Below are positions 43,298 to 54,925 of a stretch of 64,000 nucleotides of DNA, in pieces. This DNA comes from Actinostola sp. cb2023 (taxonomy: Eukaryota > Cnidaria > Anthozoa > Actiniaria > Actinostolidae). Position 1 is the stretch's first letter. Each line of letters begins with the position of its first letter. The DNA is taken from contig JAUJYZ010001450.1 of NCBI GenBank assembly GCA_033675265.1, forward strand, positions 116,001 to 180,000, in the 5' to 3' direction. A program made the position numbers and the translations under genes. The notes under the pieces were generated by a model. The model was given only the letters and a program-made list of their open reading frames with translations, was not told where the DNA came from and made no database searches.

Positions 43298-43860
43298 CAG
43301 ATATTTAAAAACTGCAAAAATTTCAAAGAAATGTATGGTTACTCGGGAAAAGCATCCCTACTAAACATACCTTATTTATTGACTATCTTTGTAATTTTTG
43401 CGATTTTTGGAAAGCTGTTACTCGTTCAATATCTAACAAAACCTTTTGAAACTGTAATAATGCTAATAATGCTCATTTTTTAATTAGTTTAATTCTTAAA
43501 ACTCGTTCCCAGTCCTCCACTCGTTCTAAAGTGGCTAATAAATATTAGTAGAAACCTCTATTAAGCGGTCACCCTCGGAAAATAGGCAACTGACCGCTTA
43601 ATAGAGGTGACCGCTTAAAGTGCATATGACATGAAAAATTTCATTGGCCTCAAATATGCAGATTATTGGTAGTATCAAAGAAAACATAATCAATTTTCTG
43701 TGAAATGATTGCTTTGAAAGATATTTTCCGAAAAATACATCGGCTGTTATGACATCACTTTGTTTGAAGAGCCTCAAAAATAACCAAAATAGTCATACTT
43801 TTGTCCGAACATAAGACAAAAACATTTTACAGGTAAAGCTCCTAACCTTTTTGGTGTTTA

Positions 43861-44074
43861 CAGTATGGACACTCGAACCGTGAACACTTAGTTTTTTTTC
43901 TAACACAAATATATAAATAATCGATTGAGCAAATTGATCAGAAAAATGATTTATTTTGATCACTAAGTGTATTTAAACTCAATGCTGCATTTGAGAGGCT
44001 GTGAGGCAATAGAAAGTTAGAAAAAAAAAGTTAGAAAAAAACTCGAAGTGTTCACGGTTCAAGTGTCCACACTG
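43861..44074. mobile_element. 214-bp TA-flanked MITE, CAGT(A/G)TGGACACT ends
   Basis: Ends CAGTATGGACACTCGAACCG and the complement of GTTCAAGTGTCCACACTG, TA at 43859-43860 and 44075-44076. Flanks are the same nucleotides that carry the unrelated 7611-7910 element in unit A. Confidence 0.85.
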
Positions 44075-44269
44075 TAAAGTATTATATCTGTGCTTTTAAT
44101 TGACTTCAAATTGTTTGTTGTTCTTTTCGATATTTGCCATGATATCAATGAAACCTGGGTGCTATCAAACAACGTGACGTCACACTTCGCAACATGTTTT
44201 TCACAAATATCTCTAAAAGCAATAATGCAATCAAAAATTCTTTGTAATATTATTATTTCCATCACTAAT

Positions 44270-45469
44270 TGCTGCGAACCGCCAGGCGAGCAGCGAAACT
44301 AATCTTGACGGAGTTCCTGTGTCATGTTTGGTCGTGTGGGATCTGGGCACTTATGTGGATGCAACGAGAATCTCGACTGCATTTCACGGAGTGGGTTTGT
44401 GTGTGGATGGATGGAGATGATTTTTGTGAGCCACGGTACTTTTGATCAGCGCACACTCACAACACGTTCAATCGATTTTAATATTGAGTATCGTTTATTT
44501 TTCGCTGATTCAAGCCAGGAAAGTGTTCGTTTCCTACAAATCCATGATGTCAAATGCAACTTTATTCATTGCTGGAAGCATTCATCGGGGTCATGAACAA
44601 TTTAGTGACATTTCAAGGGGAAGACAATGTTCTTTTATGAGTTTTCAGCGCTGTTGTGTGCTCAGTCACGTCCAGTTCCACAATGAAGTACATAAAGTTA
44701 CTTCTACAGTCAATCAGAGTTGACCGAAGGAGACAGCATGTACTTGAATGCTTTTGAAAGACACAGTTAGTATCCCAGATGCTGTCGCTGACCTATCTAC
44801 CTGATCGAGCTTGTTGGTCTTCGTCAAACCAATCCGGCCCATGCCATTGGCATATAGGCAACTACTGAATCAAATTATACGATCCATCCTGGTGTACTTT
44901 TATCTTCTACAAGTGTGCTATGAGGCTTCGACATCTTTCCTGATATCTGGCCAGTAACATTGTATATAATATACACCAAACACAATTCTCTATTTCATTG
45001 AATCCATATTTGTATTAATTACTGCATACAGTATCAGTAGAGTACAAACTATTAAAAGCGTGCAACATAAATAGTGTAAAGTATTGCATGCTTTTAGTGC
45101 TTGTACATGTCTATAGCTGTCTGTCTATGACCAGATTATTATAGTGTTAGCATTTGTATATAGAAACTCGGGTGGGAATGAGAATTAATAGAGACATGGA
45201 AGGGGGCAATGTGACCGGGACGGGAATGAGAATCAGTAGAGATATGGGAGGGGGAGGGGATTTTAGTGGGTATAGATAGGTGTCTCGAATTAGTTTCTTG
45301 TTAGTTAGAACACATGACATAGTAATAAAGTTATTATTATTATACTGCATTTTATTATTTTATATTACCACTAATGTGCCTTGCTGACAATGGACAGCCA
45401 CATGTATGCATTGAAAGCTACATGTACGGAAGTGCACAACTCGCAGCACTACACTTTCTACCAGAAACT
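44270..45469. mobile_element. 1.2-kb unit-D-specific insertion, type unknown
   Basis: Absent from the collinear unit A sequence (about 8110). ACTAAT on the left and ACTAGT on the right suggest a 6-bp duplication. There are no clear inverted ends and no poly(A). Short overlapping frames of 90 and 93 codons (44324-44723) have no recognisable domain. Confidence 0.45.
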
Positions 45470-47147
45470 ACTAGTCTATATTATAAAATGAAATAAAAAA
45501 GATTGTGTCATAAAAGTTTACAGTAAGTATGGGGACCGATTTCTGGTAATTTAGTGAAAGTGACCACTTGATAGAGGGATGACTGCTTAACAGAGGGCCG
45601 CTTAGGTTTCACTGTAGCATACTATCACAAATCCTGCAATCTGATTGGCTAACATACTCACTATATATATTTAACAATTAGACTATAAGGTTTCTATGAG
45701 GCAATTGTCAACAAGGCGCATAGTATGATAGTTTACTATCCTCATTGTAAACAAGAATGAGTAGTCTAATTGTTTTAGCATAAACCATCCTGTACATGTA
45801 GGTCAGTAGAAAATGACAGAAACAAACAACAGACAATAATTTGTCGAGAAACTCCTCCGAAACATTAGCAAAACCCGACGACGAAGCTGCCATTTTGTTT
45901 GTTTACCTCTACTCAGGGTCTCTGAGCTGATAGACCACTAGTAGCAAACCAATCAGATTGCAGGATTTGCAATAGACCACTGGATGGTTTATGCTAATGC
46001 ATGATAGATAGTGAGTAACGAAAAAGCCAGAGTTTTGAACAAAAACAAAGCGCAAATTCAATAAATATTGGTATAAAATCGAAGGTACATGTAGTATGCT
46101 AGTTTGTTTCTACTAAAACAATTAGACTATTCATTCTCATTTTCTATGAGCCAATAGTCAACAAGGCGCATAGCATCGAGTTGACTATTGACACATAGAA
46201 AACTTGAACTCGTAGTGTAATTGAAGGGTTCCTTGGAAGAACAATGAAAGTGATCTCTGATCAAAATCTAAATTCTCCTCAAGATTGTATGAATTTCAAA
46301 GGAGATTTTGGGTTTTGATCACAAGTCACTTACTCTGTTCTTGCAGGGACCCCTTCAATTGTTAAATATGTATAATTAATTAAAATATCACACTGGTCAT
46401 AATTTACTAACTAGCTAGACCATAGTTTTTTGCCTTGGCTTTACTGAATATGTCTTAGTAGTTATACAATAAAGTATGTACTGGTACTGATGTATGTATT
46501 TGACTTTGCTATTATTATTGTAGTTGTTGATTGTGTCACATGTTGTTTTAAAGCTAATAGTCATTCAAGACCAACATGTACTGTACATGTAGGTATACTT
46601 CTAAAACTCATTAATAATTCATGAGCTATTATGCCAATGGGAGCTGTCCATTTGGTCAGGTGCATGAACCTTTATATCACCGTACAGACCTGCCAGGTTT
46701 TAGTTATAGAACTGATTAATAAAACATGAGTGTTATAACTGAAAGTGATACATGTAGAACACTCATGTTTTGTTAATCAGTTCTAGAACTGACTACCCGA
46801 AACACAGGCCTGTATGCAAAGGTCTCAGTTTTAGTATCTCATCTCTGACCTTCACATAGGCATTTTTGGAATAATATTACTCGGTTCCTTCTGACACCTA
46901 CAATATCTCTTTCAAATGTGGGACGAGTTGTGATGTTCAGTGCGCATGATCGCAGTGTAACAGTCATATTTGTGATTTTCTTTAACTTTTTCCATCAGAA
47001 ATTATTAAATATGAGTTTAAATGAATGTTGGCTTTTAGAAGTGATTTATAAAACTCGATGCCGTGTTGTATCGGGTATATAGATACTCGGCTTCGCCTCG
47101 TATCTATATCCACCGATACAACACGGCCTCTCGTTTTATAAATATCA
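45470..47147. other. WZ-D intron, collinear with 8110-9680
   Basis: Dispersed inverted-repeat elements as in unit A (TTAGACTA type at about 45678 and 46125; AAAACATGAGTGTT hairpin at about 46718-46772). Also a hairpin with CCGTGTTGTATCGG arms at about 47062-47125 whose left arm is deleted in unit A. No exon seen. Confidence 0.5.
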
Positions 47148-48020
47148 CATGTAGAAACCTGTTTACTGTATGTAAATACTCTTTACTAACCATATACTAA
47201 GTATATTGCATGGTAAGGGTAATATTTATACATGTAGAAACCTGTTTACTGTATGTAAATACTCTTTACTAACCATATACTATTAAAGTATATTGCATGG
47301 TAAGGGTAATATTTATACATGTAGAAACCTGTTTACTGTATGTAAATACTCTTTACTAACCATATACTATTAAAGTATATTGCATGGTAAGGGTAATATT
47401 TATACATGTAGAAACCTGTTTACTGTATGTAAATACTCTTTACTAACCATATACTATTAAAGTATATTGCATGGTACATGGGGGTAATATTTATACATGT
47501 AGAAACCTGTTTACTGTATGTAAATACTCTTTTACTAACCATATACTAAGTATATTGCATGGTAAGGGTAATATTTATACATGTAGAAACCTGTTTACTG
47601 TATGTAGAAACCTGTTTACTGTAAATACTCTTTACTAACCATATACTATAAATACTATTAAAGTATATTGCATGGTAAGGGTAATATTTATACATGTAGA
47701 AACCTGTTTACTGTATGTAAATACTCTTTACTAACCATATACTAAGTATATTGCATGGTAAGGGTAATATTTATACATGTAGAAACCTGTTTACTGTATG
47801 TAAATACTCTTTACTTTAACCATATACTATTAAAGTATATTGCATGGTACGGGGTAATATTTATACATGTAGAAACCTGTTTACTGTATGTAAAATACTC
47901 TTTACTAATCATATACTAAGTATATTGCATGGTAAGGGTATATATTTATACATGTAGAAACCTGTTTACTGTATGTAAATACTCTTTACTAACCATATAC
48001 TAAGTATATTGCATGGTAAG
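47148..48020. repeat. Intronic minisatellite of 81-90 bp units, about 10 copies (WZ-D)
   Basis: Units start near 47148, 47236, 47324, 47405, 47495, 47582, 47695, 47777, 47866 and 47957. Variants insert TTAA or duplicate a half unit. The array reaches to within about 70 bp of the zinc-finger exon. Confidence 0.92.
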
Positions 48021-48265
48021 GAAATTATTACTCAAGTTTCTCTATTTGAAATGTGCATGGTTATCAGTAAACTCTTTTTCTCCTCCCAGAGCTTTGAAAA
48101 TGGAATAGCTATCTACGGGCGGCCACTACTCTGTGTGGGGACACAGACAGAGGATTATGGTTGTAGTAATGGATGTACGTCTGAACACATAGATGGTGGT
48201 TTGATGCAGCCAAACAATGTTATCACAACAGAAACTCAATCAGAGAATCATGCAGATAATATGAA

Positions 48266-48322
48266 GGGTAATATTTTACATGTAAACCTGTTTACTGTAG
48301 TAACCATATACTAAATGTAGAA
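48266..48322. repeat. 57-bp minisatellite fragment inside the WZ-D coding exon
   Basis: GGGTAATATTTTACATGTAA and CCATATACTAAATGTAG match the intronic unit with small deletions. Paralogues read ATGAATACCTCC straight through. The segment sits about 245 bp downstream of the intronic array. Confidence 0.85.
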
Positions 48323-49922
48323 TACCTCCACTTGTTTGATGAGCCAAGTTGATAATCTCCATGATGAGAAGGAATGCTCATCTATAGAAGGTTCACAGTT
48401 GAAAATATGTGAAGAGATACCGACATTGTGTACAGATGAGAGTGAAGTAATCAATGGTGACAGTGTAATCCATGGAATGATGGATAGCCCTAGAGCTTCT
48501 TCTATACATGAGTGCGATGAAATTTTTTACATTGACACTGATATTGTGTGTGACAGTAGTCCAGCCTTGAATGGAAGGCTTGAGAAATCCACTGAATCCT
48601 TTACTGTTTCTTCAGGTGATGGTACCATTGTAGAAGGTGAAAAAAGCTGTATGGACGAGGTATCCCAAGATTTATTACCATCTTTCAACCATGACAATAG
48701 TGAAGATTCAGTGGAAACTGTTTCAGATGTGATTCCTAAGAATATGGACCATAGTTTGAAGTGTGAGTTATGTGACTCTTATTTAGGGACAAGTGAAGAA
48801 TATTATGAACATCTTCAAATGCATTGCAGTGTAACATCATGTAAGTGTCCCATCTGTGATAAGGCATTCAAAAGAAGGGGAAATATGCTGAGTCATTTAC
48901 GAAGTTACACCACGAAAACTAAAGGTAGTGGCAGAACACCAACAACTCTTCCTTCTCAACTGGATATTGATGTTTACGTCCAATCTCCTACTCATACCAA
49001 ACCATACCAATGTAAAACCTGTGGGAAGACATTCGTTTATCAGAGTCGTTTTAAAGTCCATCAACGTATTCATACAGGAGTAAAACCATACCATTGTAAA
49101 ACCTGTGGTAAGGCATTTAGAGTTCAAGGTTGCCTCACCGTTCATGAGCGCATTCATACTGGGATTCAACCATACCAATGTAAAACCTGTAGTAAGACAT
49201 TTAGAGTGCAAGGTAGCCTCACCGTTCATGAGCGCATTCATACTGGAATTCAACCATACCAATGTGAAACCTGTGGTAAGACATTTATACATCAAGGTAA
49301 CCTCACCGTTCATGAGCTGATTCATACTGGGAATAAACCATACGAATGTAAAACCTGTGGTAAGACATTTAGACTACAATGGACCCTCACCGTTCATGAG
49401 CGCATTCACACTGGGATTCAACCATACCAATGTAAAACCTGTAGTAAGACATTTAGACATCAAGGTAACCTTACCGTTCATGAGCTGATTCATACTGGGA
49501 ATAAACCATACCAATGTAAAACTTGTGGTAAGGCATTCATCACGCAAAGTATCCTCAGCCGTCATGAGCGGATTCGGCATACTGGGAATAAACCATACCA
49601 ATGTAAAACCTGTGGTAAGGTATTTATAGTGCAAAGTAACCTCACCGCTCATGAGCGCATTCATACTGGGAATAAACCATACCAATGTAAAACCTGTGGT
49701 AAGACATTTACACAGCAATGGTCCCTCAGCCGTCACGAGCGCATTCATACTGGGAATAAACCATACCAATGTAAAACCTGTAGTAAGGCATTTACACGGC
49801 AAAGTGACCTCACCGTTCATGAGCGCATTCATACTGGGATTCAACCATACCAATGTAAAACTTGTGGTAAGACATTTACACATCAAGGTAACTTCACCGT
49901 TCACGAGCGGATTCACATATAA

Positions 49923-51022
49923 GACTAAAACCGTGAGGATGGAATGCGAAATTTCGGCCTAAGACATGGGTACAAAGGCCATAATCGCGAATACATGGAG
50001 AGAATGAATGAATGAGACCAAGGGAGAGAGACCAAGAAAGGACTAACTTGTTCTTGTCCAGTACTGCATGGATAACGATTCTCAATTGCTCAGTTATATT
50101 TTATTAATTGTAAAAAACATACATACAATATTAAACTTGTGATCCTAAATATATTGAGTTACAGAGGTTACCTCAAACGAGTCCGTAATACTGACGCTAA
50201 TCTACCTATATGTTTTGTGATTTGCTATGACCTTCCATTTATAATGATAAATCTGGGTCAGTCCGAGCAAATGGAACACGCCCTTAATAGTCCCTTTTCG
50301 CGTTCACAGATACCGCTGTAAAACCGCTGTACTTATTGACAACAGACGCATTTGTACAGGGTTAGCCTCGAGTCAGTGTACATTTTTCACAAATATCAAT
50401 TTTACAATAACAGAGCGAAATCTCGCAATCTGATTGGCTCTCAGCCGTTGTCAATAAGAGTACAGACACATAGAACTGACGAATCGCTCGCGCACGAAGC
50501 CAGCGCGCGCTTGAAACGGTTTTTCTTTCAAACTTTATCCTTGTTTTTGGATGTTTTTTTGACTTTGTTATTGTAAAAAAAGAAATCGCAAGCGGTTTTC
50601 CATTGTCTGCCTTTTTGACGTCACGAAATGCTCGCTACGCTCGTGGTTCCACTTGAGTTTTGAACATTTTGTGACGTCAAATCCATTGTCAATAAGAGTA
50701 CAGACAATGGAAAACCCCTTGCGATTTGTTTTTTACAATAACAAAGTCGAAAAACATCCAAAAGCAAGGATAAAGTTTGAAAGAAAAACCGTTTCAAGCG
50801 CGCGCTGGCTTCGTGCGCGAGCGATTCGTCATTGCATGTGTCTGTACTCTTATTGACAATGCCTGAGAGCCAATCAGATTGCGAGATTACGCTAGGTTAT
50901 TGTAGAAAAAAACAAATCGCAAGGGGTTTTCCATTGTCTGTACTCTTATTGACAATGGATTTGACGTCACAAAATGTTCAAAACTCAAGTGGAACCACGA
51001 GCGTAGCGAGCATTTCGTGACA
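49923..51022. other. WZ-D 3' tail and composite inverted-repeat block
   Basis: Unit-common tail to about 50280, lacking the AATAAA segment. A partial TAGTCC-type MITE starts at 50288. From about 50390 several interleaved inverted repeats follow (GTCAATAAGAGTACAGACA, TTTGACGTCACAAAATG, CGCGCGCTGGCTTCGTGCG and complements). The related 55660-55860 block has the same modules. No gene is supported. Confidence 0.55.
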
Positions 51023-52969
51023 TCAAAAAGGCAGACGTGGCCTTCGAGTGGGTCTTGTTCTGGGGTGTGGCGTTCCACTGGGTCTTGTTTTGGGGCGTGG
51101 CCTTTCACTGGGTCTTGTTCTGGGGCGTGGCCTTCCAGTGGGTCTAGTTTTGGGACGTGGCCGTTCACTGAGTCTTGTTTTGGGGCATGGCCTTTCACTG
51201 GGTCTTGTTCTGGGACGTGGCCTTCCAGTGGGTCTAGTTTTGGGACGTGGCGTTCCACTGGGTCTTGTTTTGGGGCGTGGCCTTCCAGTAGGTCTAGTTT
51301 TGGGGCGTGGTATTCCAGTGGGTCTTGTTTTGGGGCGTGGCCTTCCAGTAGGTCTTGTTTTAGGGCGTGGCCTTCCAGTAGGTCTTGTTTTAGGGCGTGG
51401 CCTTCCAGCGTGTCTTCTTCTGGGGTGTGGTGTTCCAGTGGGTCTTGTTTTGGGGCGTGGCCTTGCACTGGGTCTTGTTCTGGGGTGTGGCGTTTCACTG
51501 GGTCTTGTTCTGGGGCGTGGCCTTGCACTGGGTCTTGTTTTGGGGCGTGGCCTTCCAGTAGGTCTTGTTTTAGGGCGTGGCCTTCCAGTAGGTCTTGTTT
51601 TAGGGCGTGGCCTTCCAGTGTGTCTTCTTCTGGGGTGTGGTGTTCCAGTGGGTCTTGTTTTGGGGCGTGGCCTTGCACTGGGTCTTGTTCTGGGGTGTGG
51701 CGTTTCACTGGGTCTTGTTTTGGGGCGTGGCCTTGCACTGGGTCTTGTTTTGGGGCGTGGCCTTGCATTGGGTCTTGTTCTGGGGTGTGGCGTTTCACTG
51801 GGTCTTGTTTTGGGGCGTGGCCTTGCACTGGGTCTTGTTTTGGGGCGTGGCCTTGCACTGGGTCTTGTTTTGGGACGTGGCCGTTCACTGGGTCTTGTTC
51901 CGCTGGGCTTTACAGTTGGTCTGCTCTTTCTATCCTGGTCGTTATATTCGTCAGTCAATGGGAACTCATCTCGGCTCTCCTCGTCATCACCTAGAATTCC
52001 AACAATACTCAGATTTGTAATCTCTCGGCATAATGCAATTCTAGCTAATCTAACTAATTTCTGCGGTACGTTTGCAAAATATTTGTTTGTTAACCAGTCT
52101 AGCGCTATCTTCAACGCTTTACGATCATGATTACAAACAATGCCTTTACCGCCATAAACGGCCAGCGAAGAGAGCTGGTCGAGCAACATTGTTACGTCAT
52201 GACCCTTGCAGAATTACACCCTGACTTTTTTCATACTTCGAAAGATGCATGGAATACGTTGAAAATTATATATTCTGAAATCTCTCACAAAATTACTAAT
52301 GAGATCATTATATACGTAACTAGCCGACCTGTGTCCATTAGTTGATCTTCGTCGATCGCCATCTCGTCATCTGGTGCAAATAGAAACATAAAATAACACA
52401 AGATATACACATAATGTATGAGTGTATGCCGTTTGAGCGAAAGCCAGCTGATCTAGAGCGTTGAGCGTCATCTTTGAAAACATCCACTCCAATGATTCAA
52501 CCGTGATGAGAAGGAATTTCGGCTCGTTCAGCCCTCCCGTTGGAGATTGTCGCAAGTTTGATTGATAGAAGCCAAATCGCGTTGGCGTTTGAACTGCTGA
52601 TGAAAACCGCTGTAGGCGAATGGGAACGATTACCGTTACCTGTGGTCATAAGTTGATCTTCGTCGACCTCTGTCTCGCCATCATCTAGTGTAAAGAGAGA
52701 GAGATATTAACACAAAACAATACACAAACTGAACGATTATTATATTAGGACTTTGGACAACATAATTGCATGCATGTAATGAGCTTTAAATACTGTCCAT
52801 CTGCCAGCATCTGATATCTTACTAGCATCGCAGTTTTGAAACGAAATGAAATTATAGTGCGACTTACCCAACAGGTCTTCTAAAGGCTCGTCAATGTCTT
52901 CAAAGTCATCGAAAGGCATTGCAAAATAGCCAAACCAATGACCAGCCACAGAACAAGCACAGATTTCAT
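51023..52969 (-). pseudogene. P4: long Pro/Arg-repeat gene, signal exon frameshifted, 3' end replaced
   Basis: Minus-strand exons 52868-52969, 52640-52684, 52329-52370 and 51023-52104. From exon 2 on the frame is open: DGETEVDEDQLMTT, DEMAIDEDQLMDT, LDWLTNKYFANVPQKL, IVGILGDDEESRDEFPL, then about 28 decapeptides of the RPRPKTRPTG/SARP/SETP type. The signal exon carries the same TT insertion as P1, so the first ATG frame ends early. The conserved Gly/Arg tail and DVKLYLNN are missing: the array runs into the inverted-repeat block and stops as RPRLPF. It is the best-preserved long repeat of the family. If the TT is an error or is bypassed, a very basic secreted protein of more than 400 residues would result. 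Confidence 0.65.
51036..51900 (-). repeat. 30-bp minisatellite of P4, about 29 units
   Basis: Unit variants occur in blocks; about 51290-51460 and 51540-51660 are near-identical multi-unit segments, indicating block duplication. All units are 30 bp, so the Arg/Pro frame is maintained. Confidence 0.9.
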
Positions 52970-53055
52970 CTTGCAGGTTGCACTGTAACTTGCTTCTACA
53001 CGTTCTTCTACGATGTCCAACTTGTGTGGTGATCTTGGAGTTAGTCGCCCTAGAA

Positions 53056-53061
53056 TTTATA
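53056..53061 (-). promoter_or_regulatory. TATA box of P4
   Basis: TATAAA on the minus strand, same context as P1 and P3, about 87 bp upstream of the P4 start codon. Confidence 0.6.
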
Positions 53062-54210
53062 CCCGCGCTATATAAAGGCATATGAATGTGCATTGTGCTT
53101 TATAGGCATTATTATGAAACGTCAAACGTGCACGACGAATCCAGGAGACGGTACCTCCTGGGAGTCACTTTAAACAAATCCACATCAAATTAGATTTGTT
53201 TGCAACCCCGCCCTCTTTACTTGTGGGCTATTCTGGTAAGGACATCAAACTACCTCAACAAAGAAACAATTGATCCCATTCATTTATTTAGAGATAATTA
53301 GTTCAGGGAACAAATATTGTGCCTTCAGGGGATGTTTGTCACAGTTCGTTTCAGTACTGAAGCAGAAAGTCATCTCTATATATGAAAGTGACATTACGTG
53401 ATACATGGTGATCATTTATTGGAGAAGGGGGAGAAGTGGGAAGAGTCCAACCTTCTTGAATTGATAGGCTCACATTGTTTTAATTCGAAGAAAAGTAAAT
53501 ATGTTATCAAAAAGACCTTAATTGAACAATGTTTTATAACTGACAATGAAGAAGTGAATGAATAGTTCCATGAGTTGTCTGTGCATAATCCTATGCATTT
53601 GTGATTGTAGATGCTCAGTTTTCTGTCCTGGGACAACCCCCAAGCGTAAGAACCAATAAAAATAGTTCAAACTTTATAACCGTTTATTGTGACCACACCT
53701 CAGCTACATTAATGTAACGAATGCTTTCATTGCTACAAGGTCATTACAATGGTAACCTACTGTAAATTACCATATTCTTCTTCTTATATTTAGTTCTACA
53801 GGTATGACAAGTTAGTTGATTATACATACATTCATATTTTATTTATTTTATTTTAGATAAGAATATTACAAAGTTGATAGCAGAAATTATACTGACATTT
53901 AGGAACAAGCCATCTACAATAATCATATAGGCTCTTGTTTGACTTATTATGGTCCGGTGTTATTTATACAATGCTACCCATATCTTTGTGTTTCTCGATG
54001 CACGAAGCAATGAGAGCACGCGCGCGCAGATATTCATCCATCTTATATAATGGACAAAATTGAAAAACTTGCCTTGACATTTTTTTTTTTCTTCTTATAA
54101 CATATTTTATTTTTTCATTTTAGCGGATAAATATATATTACAATACGTAGATATTGAAATCATACTGTACTTTATGCATATTGAAATAGAAAACTTGTCC
54201 GCTGTGCTAT
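53062..54210. other. Edge of the duplicated region and unduplicated spacer
   Basis: Homology to other units ends near 53400-53460. Beyond that I see AT-rich sequence without supported genes or clear repeats. Confidence 0.5.
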
Positions 54211-54432
54211 GTGCAGTTTTAGAGCACTTGGGGACTGATCGCCGATCAGAACCGACTCGAAAAGTATCTCCTAACACTTCTCGTGTTCTGATCAGTCCCT
54301 GCGTACTCTAAGGGCGCGTTCACACTTAGATCACTTTAGCTGGATCGATCTCAGATCGATCTCAGATCGATCTGAGATCGATCTCAGTCCACTTTGGATT
54401 TGCGTTCACACTGGATACTTGAAAAGTTGTTA

Positions 54433-54500
54433 TTTTTGGGAGAATAGGTAAGACGTTGGACTACGACGCAGAAGTCTCGGGTTCGAATCCCATATCAAAA
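54433..54500 (+). tRNA. tRNA-like sequence, probably a pseudogene or SINE relic
   Basis: GGGTTCGAATCCC forms a good T arm and B box, and TTTTG/CAAAA can pair as part of an acceptor stem. The anticodon stem does not pair convincingly, so a functional tRNA is unlikely. Confidence 0.3.
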
Positions 54501-54925
54501 GTAGTATCAATAATTATTATTTTTTTCTTTCTTTCTTCTGTTTCTCTGAGCTAGATTTGCTCTATGGTGAAAATTTTCAATGTTAGTAGAACGATTTCGT
54601 ATTAACTCGTTTTTATATGGTCATGATTCTGCTTATAGGTAAATTAGTTGTGAACATGAAAACCGCGTAATTCATGAGTAGTACGCTTGAGTGATTCACG
54701 TGATTTTCTACTACCACAACTTTGCGGGATCATTAGAATCAAACGCCTTTGCTGCTTGTAAACGCGGCGTATATCGCTTTTGAAGCTGACCAGGCTTAGA
54801 TGGCGCTGTCTAGTGCAGTCTACATAGCTTTGGTTTGTGCAGGCCGTTTGTGGCTTCAACAGAAAAGACGTGTGACTTGTCTTGCGAAAAGGTGCTTGCT
54901 ATCGGGACCGAGTGCAGTAATTCGT

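Larger units (their letters stand above)
42856..49922 (+). pseudogene. WZ-D: WW plus 13-finger C2H2 gene with minisatellite inserted in the exon
   Basis: WW exon 42856-42969 and zinc-finger exon 48090-49922 (acceptor TCCTCCCAG). Within the acidic region 57 bp (48266-48322) are inserted relative to WZ-A, B and C. They keep the frame but bring TAA (48312-48314) and TAG (48318-48320). Downstream, in the same frame, the sequence is open from 48336 to TAA 49922: CELC finger, a second finger whose last His is Tyr (LRSYT), and 11 tandem fingers, some with GIQPYQC linkers and HELIH ends, finishing HERIHI. A GT-AG intron could be drawn in the insert but would leave four extra bases and a frameshift. 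A shorter protein from an internal ATG (48336 or later), lacking WW, is possible. Confidence 0.75.

Noticed and set aside
54433..54500. Functional tRNA gene
   Set aside because: Good T arm only; anticodon and D stems do not pair, so listed as a low-confidence relic.
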